Assembly: GCA_947449025.1 (NCBI GenBank)
Contig: CANFQF010000015.1
Location: forward strand, 1-34,778
Direction: 5' to 3'
DNA: 34,778 bases
DNA from: Comamonadaceae bacterium
GTDB taxonomy: Bacteria; Pseudomonadota; Gammaproteobacteria; Burkholderiales; Burkholderiaceae_C
Made by a program: the position numbers and the translations under genes. Numbering within the stretch: position 1 is the stretch's first letter; each line of letters starts with the position of its first letter. Below the pieces are notes generated by a model, which was given only the letters and a program-made list of their open reading frames with translations, was not told where the DNA came from and did no database searches. Of the stretch, positions 8,384 to 15,116 are shown piece after piece.

Positions 8384-9712
8384 TTAAGCCTGCGGGCCAG
8401 CTTCCATTGGCTCGACACCACACCAGTCCAGGATCGTGGAGGCGACTACGGTGACGGCAGACAGGTAGTCCTCCACATCCACCCATTCATCTGTCTGGCC
8501 GTTTTGCGACAAGTCGCCACATAGCGGTCCGAGACCCACCGTCGGGATCCCCTTTTGGACCATCGGGTTGCGGATGTCGCTGGACGTATGCATGGGATTG
8601 ACCTGAGGCACATGGCCGGTGACCTGCTCGATGGCGCTGGCCAATGTCCGATAGAGCGGGTGCTCCGATGACACCTCTGCCCCGGTAACGCCCGACTCCC
8701 AATGCAGTTGCGGCGGATGCTCGCGGAACCAAGGATCGTCTTGACCCAAAGCGGCCAAGGCCTCCTCGACCTGCGCCATGACATGGGCCATCGGCTCAGG
8801 CGGCGCAAAAGAGATCGCGCCACCCAACCAGCAATCGCCGCGCACACGCGAGAGCGAGTCGGTCGGGTCGCAGTTCATGGTGGACACCATGAGGTTGGTT
8901 GATCGGCCCACCGCCTGATGAAGCAAGGGGTGCTGCTGCTCGGCGCCTCGCCGCTCGTCGAGGTGCATGAGTGCCTCAAACACCTTGAAAGCCTTGGCGA
9001 CCGGATTGACGGCCAAATGCGCAAAGGCGGTCTGCAGGGGCTCGGATGTCGGCGGCGGGGCACCCTGGACCCGAATCCGAAACTCCAGCTGTCCGGATGC
9101 GAAGGCCTTGATTTCCTTCATGCCCAGGCCTGATTCAGCAGGGTGCAAATAGATTGCAGCGTCGGCCGTAAGCCCTTGGTGCAACAGTGCGGAGACGCCT
9201 CGCGCATGCCGCTTGCTAGGCGTACTGACCAAAATGACATTCCCCTTGGGCTGCAAGCCACAGGCCTTGAGCAACGCAATCGCCTGGGTGTAGATGGCCA
9301 CGCCGGCCAGGTCGTCGGCAACGCCCCAGCCGTGGATTCGGCCGCCAGTGATCTCCCCTTTGAAGGGGTCATGTCGCCATTCATCCAGACGGGAAAGCGG
9401 TTCGTTGTCTGGATGCCCAAAAAACAGCAGGCTGCGGCCTGCGCCAGGGGTTCCGATGCGCGCCACCACGCATTCGCGCAGGCCAGGCGTCATGGCTTCC
9501 TCGGCGGCAAACTCTTCAACCATGGGAACCGCCTGCGGGTCGTATTGGACCCATTCAACACGGCAGCCCATATCTGCAGACGCTTTTGCAATCGCACGCA
9601 GGACTGCGGCCTCACCGTGTCGGGTCTCGGCGATCAAGTCCTGCAAAAATCCGATGATGCTCTCGCGCTGCCTGGCAAGCGTTTGCGCAATGAGGGGGGC
9701 AAGGTCATTCAT
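8384..9712 (-). CDS. M20-family metallopeptidase-like protein with altered catalytic site
   Basis: This 442-residue protein is related to M20 aminoacylase/deacylase/carbamoylase enzymes. The N-terminal metal site is present: FGHPDNEP (His100, Asp102), the WRHDPFKGEITGGRIHGWG block, and Asp133 in VADDLAG. The usual GDEE segment with the general-base Glu is replaced by PSKRH (165-169), and the C-terminal metal His expected four residues before the conserved Glu is Gly405 in NGQTDEWVDVEDY. His190 (LHPAES) may still bind metal. It may have a different chemistry, use one metal, or be non-catalytic. It is the last gene of the seven-gene operon, 34 bases after DUF3830. M20 relatives hydrolyse N-carbamoyl or N-acyl amino acids, which would suit the hydantoinase upstream, but the residue losses argue for caution. 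Confidence 0.85.
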   Translation of the reverse strand: MNDLAPLIAQTLARQRESIIGFLQDLIAETRHGEAAVLRAIAKASADMGCRVEWVQYDPQAVPMVEEFAAEEAMTPGLRECVVARIGTPGAGRSLLFFGHPDNEPLSRLDEWRHDPFKGEITGGRIHGWGVADDLAGVAIYTQAIALLKACGLQPKGNVILVSTPSKRHARGVSALLHQGLTADAAIYLHPAESGLGMKEIKAFASGQLEFRIRVQGAPPPTSEPLQTAFAHLAVNPVAKAFKVFEALMHLDERRGAEQQHPLLHQAVGRSTNLMVSTMNCDPTDSLSRVRGDCWLGGAISFAPPEPMAHVMAQVEEALAALGQDDPWFREHPPQLHWESGVTGAEVSSEHPLYRTLASAIEQVTGHVPQVNPMHTSSDIRNPMVQKGIPTVGLGPLCGDLSQNGQTDEWVDVEDYLSAVTVVASTILDWCGVEPMEAGPQA

Positions 9713-9746
9713 TGCGCGGTCAACTTGTGCGTGGGTTCAGCGGAGG

Positions 9747-10178
9747 TCAGGCCAGTTCGATCAACAGGTCCTGCGCACCCTCCCACAGGACCTTCTTGCC
9801 CAGAGCCGGGAGCTGGTCGAGATTGGAGGTGAGCGTGATGAAGTGGTTGCCCGCGAGCTGGCCTAGCTTGCTGGCAAAGTGCACGCTGCCGTAGGCCAGC
9901 AGGATTTCACACTCGCTGATACCCCCAGGGTAAAGAATCATCTGCCCCGGGGCTGGGTAGCTGGTGTGGTTCTCCCATTTCAAATCAAAGTGCTTGTCTC
10001 CCAAGGGAATCCAGACGCCTTCGCCACTCCAACGCACGTGAATCAGCTTTTGGCGATACGGGAACAAGGAGAGCATGGCGGCGCAGGTCTGCGGCGCCAG
10101 CGTGGTCTCGAGCCGCGCGTCGAAGACAAAAGGACCGGCGGTAATTTTGAGTTGTGGGCAGTGGGGTTGTGAGCTCAT
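9747..10178 (-). CDS. DUF3830 family protein (cyclophilin-like fold)
   Basis: This is a 143-residue protein with no signal peptide. The start ATG (MSSQPHCPQL) is preferred over an in-frame TTG at 10211. It matches the DUF3830 pattern: an LKITAGPFVFDARLE first strand, the APQTCAAMLSLFPYRQKLIHVRWSGEGVWIPLG core (about residues 28-60), and YPAPGQMILYPGGISECEILLAYG (74-97). DUF3830 proteins are assigned a cyclophilin-like beta-barrel fold and have no established function. Here it sits between the dihydropyrimidinase-like and M20-like genes (64- and 34-base gaps) in one operon, so a role in the same pathway, such as a hydrolase or binding component, is reasonable inference. No Cys/His metal cluster is obvious. 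Confidence 0.82.
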   Translation of the reverse strand: MSSQPHCPQLKITAGPFVFDARLETTLAPQTCAAMLSLFPYRQKLIHVRWSGEGVWIPLGDKHFDLKWENHTSYPAPGQMILYPGGISECEILLAYGSVHFASKLGQLAGNHFITLTSNLDQLPALGKKVLWEGAQDLLIELA

Positions 10179-10242
10179 AGGGCGTGCGTGTGGCGGGTGA
10201 GGCGCCCGCAAGGGGCATTAGTGGAATGCAAGCGCCCAGGGC

Positions 10243-11661
10243 TCAGGCCACCCTGGGGCGGGCCATCTCCGGCTTGCCGCAGCGAAGAAATTCCCCCTGG
10301 CCGGAAGCTGCGACGAGCTCACCGTCGCCAATCACGACCTGGCCGCGGGAAAGGACTGTGACGGGCCATCCGTCCACCACCATGCCCTCATAGGGCGTGT
10401 AGTCGACGTTGTGGTGAAGCTTGTCGCTGCGAATGACGCGGCGCTGGTCGGGGTCAAACACCACCACATCGGCGTCGCTCCCGACGGCGATGGCCCCTTT
10501 TCGGGGATGCAGGCCGTACATCTTGGCCGGGTTGGTCGACACCAGTTCGACAAATCTATTCAGACTGATCCGGCCCTTCTTGACGCCCTCGGAGAAGAGG
10601 ATGGGAAGCCGTGTCTCGATGCCTGGAACGCCATTGGGGATCCAGTTGAACGGCGTGCTCTCGCCCTTGAGCATCTTGCCCTTCTCGGACTCGTAGCGAA
10701 ACGGGGCATGGTCCGAGGAAAAGATATGGAACAGGCCGCTGTCCAGGCCGTCCCAGATGACCGACTGGTTCGCCTTGTTGCGCGGTGGCGGGCTGCAGAT
10801 GCACTTGGCACCCTCGAAGCCGGGCTTGGCCAGATCGTCTTCGGTGAGCGTGATGTACTGGGGGCAGGTCTCGGCGTAGATGCGCATGCCACGGCCCTGG
10901 GCCCAATGAATCTGCTCCACCGCCTCACGCCCTGACACATGAACGATGAGGATGGGGACGTCTGCAAGTTCGGCGAAGGTAATGGCGCGGTGCGTGGCTT
11001 CACGTTCGACCAGCATCGGCCTGGCGGCCGCGTGGTAGCGCGGCTCGGTCTTGCCCTGCTCGAGCAAGGTCTCGGTGAGCCACGCGATCAAGTCTGAGTT
11101 TTCGGCGTGAATCATCGCCATGGCACCATGCTGGCGGGCCACCGAAAGAAGCTGCACGACCTGCTTGTCGTTCAACTTCATGTCGTCATAGGTCATGTAG
11201 ATCTTGAACGAGGTGTATCCCTCGCCGATCAAACGCGGGAGATCCACTTTCAAGAGCGTTTCCGTCGGGTCACTTACGATCAGGTGGAAGGCATAGTCGA
11301 TGACCGCCTTGCCTTGGGCGCGGCGATGGTAATCGTCAACCGCGGCCTGCATCGGCATGCCGCGGAACTGGCAGGCAAAGGGGATGACCGTCGTCGTTCC
11401 GCCGAATGCCGCTGCGACTGTGCCCGTGTAGAAATCATCCGCACACTGCGAGCCGTCGCCTGTCGGTTGGTCGAGGTGGCAGTGGCCGTCTACGCCACCG
11501 GGCAGGATCAGGCGCCCTTTGGCGTCGATGGTCTTTTCGCCATCGGGCAGGTTTCGGCCAATCGCCTGGATCTTGCCCTCGCTAATGCCGACATCGGCTT
11601 CAAAAGTATCGGAGGCGGTGACGACGGTGCCGCCGCGGATCACGGTTTCAAATCGAGTCAT
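10243..11661 (-). CDS. hydA: Dihydropyrimidinase / D-hydantoinase family amidohydrolase
   Basis: This is a 472-residue TIM-barrel metal amidohydrolase of usual family length. The dinuclear site is complete: His60 and His62 (GHCHLDQP), the carboxylated Lys153 (SFKIYMTYD), His185 (MIHAEN), His241 (IVHVSG) and Asp317 (SSDHAP). The family opens the ring of dihydropyrimidines, hydantoins or related cyclic imides to N-carbamoyl amino acids. The ATG at 11661 overlaps the TGA of the GntR gene by one base (TGATG); a GTG at 11664 is the alternative. The intact site makes this the best-supported enzyme of the locus. The true ring substrate is unknown; no pyrimidine reductase or racemase is nearby. Confidence 0.93.
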   Translation of the reverse strand: MTRFETVIRGGTVVTASDTFEADVGISEGKIQAIGRNLPDGEKTIDAKGRLILPGGVDGHCHLDQPTGDGSQCADDFYTGTVAAAFGGTTTVIPFACQFRGMPMQAAVDDYHRRAQGKAVIDYAFHLIVSDPTETLLKVDLPRLIGEGYTSFKIYMTYDDMKLNDKQVVQLLSVARQHGAMAMIHAENSDLIAWLTETLLEQGKTEPRYHAAARPMLVEREATHRAITFAELADVPILIVHVSGREAVEQIHWAQGRGMRIYAETCPQYITLTEDDLAKPGFEGAKCICSPPPRNKANQSVIWDGLDSGLFHIFSSDHAPFRYESEKGKMLKGESTPFNWIPNGVPGIETRLPILFSEGVKKGRISLNRFVELVSTNPAKMYGLHPRKGAIAVGSDADVVVFDPDQRRVIRSDKLHHNVDYTPYEGMVVDGWPVTVLSRGQVVIGDGELVAASGQGEFLRCGKPEMARPRVA

Positions 11662-12395
11662 CACAGCTCCTGTTTGCGTGGTGCCAGGTAGGCTTGGCTT
11701 TCGATCTCTCGGCGGGCGTCGTTTTGCAGGTTCTGCAGATGACGGCGCATGGCGGCCTGGGCTGAATTGACGTTGCGCTGCATGACCGCGTCCATGATCT
11801 CAATGTGCTCCACATCGCTCTCGGACTGGCGGTGGAAAGGCGATGAGATACGAAACAGGCGGGCCACCACACGCTCGCGCTGAATAGCGCGCGCCAGAGC
11901 CTGGTTTCTGGCCATGGTGGCGAAGAAGGAGTGGAAGCGGTTGTCGAATTGCCAATGCGCCAAATCGTCCTGCGACGACGCAGGCAGTGCCTTCAACTCG
12001 TCGTGAAGGGATTTCAGTTCGGCATCCGGCGCAATGGCTATCGCTCGCTCGATGGCGTGGCACTCCAGCAGCTCTCGGACCTCCATGCACTCGAAGAATT
12101 CACGAATGGATACCGAGCGCACACGGAAGATTCCTTCGGCTGTCTTCTCCAGCAGACCCTCGCCCGCCAGCCGCACGAGGGCCTCGCGCATAGGTGTTCG
12201 GGACACGTTCAACTCTGTGGCGAGTCGGCCCTCGGAGAGGCCCGTTCCACCCAGAATATGCCGGCCGAGGATCAGCGAACGCAGGTGCGAATAGGCCTGC
12301 TCTGCGAGGTTAGGGCTGCCATCCGGGCGTTGCGGAAAATGGCCCGCCGGTCGGGGTTTGTGGTTCAGATCGATTGCGTGCAGCGCCAGTCCCAT
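11661..12395 (-). CDS. GntR family transcriptional regulator, FCD (FadR-like) subfamily
   Basis: This is a 244-residue repressor-type regulator. An N-terminal winged helix-turn-helix spans about residues 29-95 (LAEQAYSHLRSLILGR, then LATELNVSRTPMREALVRLA). A helical FCD ligand domain follows, with the likely metal/ligand residues Asp151 and His155 (FDNRFH), His197 and His219. It lies inside the operon, 12 bases after the permease stop, and its stop overlaps the hydantoinase start. It most likely autoregulates the locus from the divergent promoter at 14973-15116, where a TATAC-N5-GTATA dyad overlaps the promoter. FCD regulators respond to small carboxylic acids, which fits a catabolic role. 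Confidence 0.92.
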   Translation of the reverse strand: MGLALHAIDLNHKPRPAGHFPQRPDGSPNLAEQAYSHLRSLILGRHILGGTGLSEGRLATELNVSRTPMREALVRLAGEGLLEKTAEGIFRVRSVSIREFFECMEVRELLECHAIERAIAIAPDAELKSLHDELKALPASSQDDLAHWQFDNRFHSFFATMARNQALARAIQRERVVARLFRISSPFHRQSESDVEHIEIMDAVMQRNVNSAQAAMRRHLQNLQNDARREIESQAYLAPRKQEL

Positions 12396-12407
12396 GACTT
12401 GTGTCTT

Positions 12408-13100
12408 TCAGTGGGCTTCATTGATCGAAATTGATTTGTAGGCGCGGCCATAGCGCGCCTCGATCCGTCTTTGGATGATGTCCCACACAGAGGTAAGAAG
12501 CAGATAGTAGAGGGCCGCGACCGCAAACAGCTCGAGGACCAGAAACTTCTCCTGGATCAGGATCTGCGTCTTGCGAAGCAGTTCCTCCATGGAGATGACG
12601 GAGGTGATCGACGTCGTTTTGAGAAGCCCGTTGATGCTGTTGCCAAGCGCCGGAATGATGATCCGAATGGCCTGCGGCAAGACCACGTACATCATGGTCT
12701 GCGCAGAATTGAGGCCGAGTGCGCGCGCGGCACTGCTCTGGCCCGGCGACACACCCAGTATGCCTCCACGGATGATCTCCGACAGGTAGGCCGCTTCGTT
12801 GAGGACCAGGCCCAGAAGTGCCGACTCCAACACCGAGAATTTGATGCCCAGCTGAGGCAAGCCGGTGTAGATGATGATCAACTGAACCAGCAGTGGCGTG
12901 CCGCGGAAGATCCAGATGTAGCCCTTGGCGATGGTCACCAGCCACTTGTAGCTCGAGAGGCGAAGTAGCGAAAGCAGGCACCCCACCACCAGTCCGCCGG
13001 CAATGGCGGCCACCGTCAACCCCAGGGTGACAAATGCTCCCTCCAACAGATAGGGGTTCACCAGGTACTCAAAGAACCCGCCCCAATCCCAGCCTTTCAT
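12408..13100 (-). CDS. Amino acid ABC transporter permease (HisM/GlnP family)
   Basis: This is a 230-residue inner-membrane permease of the polar amino-acid uptake family. It has several transmembrane helices (the first near residues 20-45) and the EAA loop NEAAYLSEIIRGGILGVSPGQ-type segment near 100-120 that contacts the ATPase. RGTPLLVQL near residue 66 is the family hallmark. GGGAG-like GGGAG/AGGGAG lies five bases before the ATG. Only one permease gene is present, so it probably works as a homodimer. The cognate binding protein is the next upstream gene, and the ATPase is encoded on the divergent strand at 18071-18799. A strong palindromic hairpin lies between this gene and the binding-protein gene. 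Confidence 0.94.
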   Translation of the reverse strand: MKGWDWGGFFEYLVNPYLLEGAFVTLGLTVAAIAGGLVVGCLLSLLRLSSYKWLVTIAKGYIWIFRGTPLLVQLIIIYTGLPQLGIKFSVLESALLGLVLNEAAYLSEIIRGGILGVSPGQSSAARALGLNSAQTMMYVVLPQAIRIIIPALGNSINGLLKTTSITSVISMEELLRKTQILIQEKFLVLELFAVAALYYLLLTSVWDIIQRRIEARYGRAYKSISINEAH

Positions 13101-13135
13101 TCCGACTCCCTGGCGCTGCTGCGCTTGCGGCTGCA

Positions 13136-13153
13136 GGCGATCGATCGATCGCC
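13136..13153. repeat. 18-bp perfect palindrome between binding-protein and permease genes
   Basis: GGCGATCGATCGATCGCC is a perfect palindrome, and the flanks CTGC (13131-13134) and GCAG (13155-13158) pair as well after one mismatch, giving a 28-base hairpin in the 70-base gap. There is no T-run, so it is more likely a processing or mRNA-stability hairpin than a terminator. It could raise the binding-protein to permease ratio. Confidence 0.6.
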
Positions 13154-13170
13154 CGCAGACCAGTTCGCTG

Positions 13171-14016
13171 TTACTTGCTCGGGCCGTTGATCTTGATCGG
13201 ATCCTTGTTGGCCAGCAGGCCGTACTCGGTCAGCAGCTTGGCATAAGTACCGTCTTTTTGCATGTCGTTGAACACGCCCACCATGGCGTTGGCAAGCACG
13301 GCGCTCTTGAGAGCCAGGGCCACCGGCGTCGGGAACAGGCCGCTGATGGCGCGGTCGAATTCTCCGCGCTTGGCGTATTCGGCTGCGGTCGAATCGATGG
13401 ACACACTGGCCTCCGTCTGGCCAGCCCGCAGCGCCTGGTAGGCCGTGGCGAAGTTGTCGAAGGTGCGGACGTTGATGCCCTTGAGGCCCTTGGCCTTGAG
13501 CATGTCATCAAGGTCCTTGAGCTTGCGCTCTTCAAAGCCACCGAGCTCGACACCCACGGTGCGGCCGGAAAGGTCTTCAGGCTTGGCGATCTTGAGCGGA
13601 TTGCCCTTGGCCACCGAAATGCTCACCGCTTGGGCTTCATACTGAATCATCTGCATCAGCTTGGCGCGCTCTTCGGTCCAGAAGATGCCGGTGTTGATCA
13701 CGTCCCAGCGGCCGGACTGCAGGCCTGGAACCATCGCGGAGAACTCGACCTTGATGTATTCGGGCTTCAGGCACAGCCGCTTGGCGATTTCGTCACCCAG
13801 GGTAATGCGCATGCCCTTGAGGACGCCCGCGCTGTCGACGAACTGCATGGGCGGCAGGGTCGGGTTGGTGGACATCACCAGAGTGCCTGGCTTGACCAGT
13901 TCAGAGGCTGGCACCTTGGGTGCGCAGGTTTGCGCAGCGGCCAGGCCGGTCAGCGCCAAGGATCCAGCCAGGACCAGGCATGCACGAAGGTTGAATCGAA
14001 AAACGCTCTTTTTCAT
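13171..14016 (-). CDS. Amino acid ABC transporter substrate-binding protein (family 3)
   Basis: This is a 281-residue periplasmic binding protein. A signal peptide (MKKSVFRFNLRACLVLAGSL, cleavage near AAAQ at about 28) precedes a PBP2 fold: LVMSTNPTLPPMQFVDSAGVLKGM near 46-69, EIAKRL, then SGRWDVINTGIFWTEERAK near 101-119. The second lobe has GRTVGVELGG and the hinge. The specific binding residues are not enough to name the ligand; the family takes up amino acids, opines and related compounds. AAAGGAG lies about 7 bases before the ATG. It is the second gene of the operon, 35 bases after the DapA-like gene. Confidence 0.94.
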   Translation of the reverse strand: MKKSVFRFNLRACLVLAGSLALTGLAAAQTCAPKVPASELVKPGTLVMSTNPTLPPMQFVDSAGVLKGMRITLGDEIAKRLCLKPEYIKVEFSAMVPGLQSGRWDVINTGIFWTEERAKLMQMIQYEAQAVSISVAKGNPLKIAKPEDLSGRTVGVELGGFEERKLKDLDDMLKAKGLKGINVRTFDNFATAYQALRAGQTEASVSIDSTAAEYAKRGEFDRAISGLFPTPVALALKSAVLANAMVGVFNDMQKDGTYAKLLTEYGLLANKDPIKINGPSK

Positions 14017-14051
14017 CGCAGGGCTCCTTTAGGTAATACAGAAAATGACCA

Positions 14052-14972
14052 TCACTGACCGGGAATCGATTCTTTGAGTTGAAGCCGATCGAGCATCGCC
14101 TTCAGCTCGACGCTATCGGCGACTGGCAAGGGCAAGCGCGGAGGACGGGGCTTGCCAACCGGCAGGCCCATGTAATCCAGGGCCACCTTGCTGGCTGCCA
14201 CATAGCGATGGCCCCCGACCATCTTGACCAAGGGCAGGATCTGTTTGTAGAGGGCGAGCGCAGCCGGCTGGTCCTTGTGGTCGGCGACCAGCTCGAACAA
14301 GCGCGCGGAGTCGCGGGGCAGGAAGTTGGAGCACACCGCTACCCAACCCTGCGCACCGAGCCAAAACGATTCATATCCCAGGATGCCGGCGAAGACCGTC
14401 ATCTTGTCGCCGCACAGCTCGATGATGTCCCGTACCCGGGTCACTTCGAGAGTGGACTCCTTGATGTAGCGCACGTTGTCGATCTGCGCGAGCCGAGCCA
14501 CCACATCCGGCGTGAGGTCCACATTGGCCGTCGCGGGATTGTTGTAGACCATGATCGGCATGGACACGGCCTCACCGATCCTTCGGTAGTGCGCGAACAG
14601 CTCGTCGGCCGTGGGTGTGCTGTAGTAAGGCGGGATGACCATGACGCCGTCGGCTCCCATGCTTTCGGCCAAGCGGGCCTTCATCACGGCCTCGTCAGTC
14701 CACTCGGCGCCTGTACCGATCAATACGGGCACCCGCCCCGCCGCCTGGCGAACACACACCTCGATCACTTCCTCTTGCTCCTGCAGCGTCATGGAGAGGA
14801 ATTCGCCCGTGCTGCCCAGGGGAATCAGGCCATGGATGCCTTGCTCAATCTGCCAATCGACCAAGCGCCGCAGCGCAGGAATGTCTACCGACTTGCCGTC
14901 TTCGGTGAATGGGGTCACCAGCACGGTGAAGGTGCCGCGCCAGCTCTTGCCTGTGTTTTTTGTCGGACTCAT
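14052..14972 (-). CDS. Dihydrodipicolinate synthase (DapA)-family lyase/deaminase
   Basis: This 306-residue TIM-barrel class I aldolase-type enzyme has Schiff-base Lys171 (VRYIKES), catalytic Tyr143 (MVYNNP) and GSTGE (53-57) for the keto-acid carboxylate. The Arg that true DapA uses after the YN.P motif is replaced (YNNPATANVDL, Thr148), so it is probably not lysine biosynthesis. Relatives cleave or dehydrate keto acids, and some deaminate 1-pyrroline-4-hydroxy-2-carboxylate next to hydroxyproline oxidases. The ATG at 14972 gives the normal family N-terminus; no good Shine-Dalgarno precedes it, and the frame runs further upstream across the promoter region. It is the first gene of the seven-gene operon and divergent from the fused oxidase. 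Confidence 0.9.
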   Translation of the reverse strand: MSPTKNTGKSWRGTFTVLVTPFTEDGKSVDIPALRRLVDWQIEQGIHGLIPLGSTGEFLSMTLQEQEEVIEVCVRQAAGRVPVLIGTGAEWTDEAVMKARLAESMGADGVMVIPPYYSTPTADELFAHYRRIGEAVSMPIMVYNNPATANVDLTPDVVARLAQIDNVRYIKESTLEVTRVRDIIELCGDKMTVFAGILGYESFWLGAQGWVAVCSNFLPRDSARLFELVADHKDQPAALALYKQILPLVKMVGGHRYVAASKVALDYMGLPVGKPRPPRLPLPVADSVELKAMLDRLQLKESIPGQ

Positions 14973-15024
14973 GGAAGGACTCGCAGAGGAGGTCTTTGAA
15001 GAAGGTTTCGCTTGGCCCAGAGGC

Positions 15025-15053
15025 AATATACAGGCAGTATACTGATCGTGCAA
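15025..15053 (-). promoter_or_regulatory. Candidate promoter of the seven-gene operon
   Basis: On the minus strand TTGCAC (15053-15048) and TATATT (15030-15025) are separated by 17 bases, giving a leader of about 46 bases to the DapA-like start. The -10 lies in the TATAC-N5-GTATA dyad. On the plus strand TATACT (15038-15043) is a -10 candidate for the fused oxidase but has no good -35. Confidence 0.5.
15027..15041. promoter_or_regulatory. Candidate GntR/FCD operator (TATAC-N5-GTATA)
   Basis: A perfect 5-bp inverted repeat with a 5-base centre lies in the divergent region between the DapA-like and fused-oxidase genes. It overlaps the -10 elements predicted for both directions, the expected place for repression of both transcripts by the operon-encoded GntR protein. 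Binding is inferred. Confidence 0.5.
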
Positions 15054-15116
15054 CGGCCGTATTCTTAGACGTTTTCTGGTTTTCTCAAATCCCAGGCCCT
15101 CTCGCAGCCCCTGCCC

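Noticed and set aside
14052-14972. Calling the DapA-like gene dapA (lysine biosynthesis)
   Set aside because: The substrate-binding Arg after the YN.P motif is absent and the gene sits in a catabolic operon.
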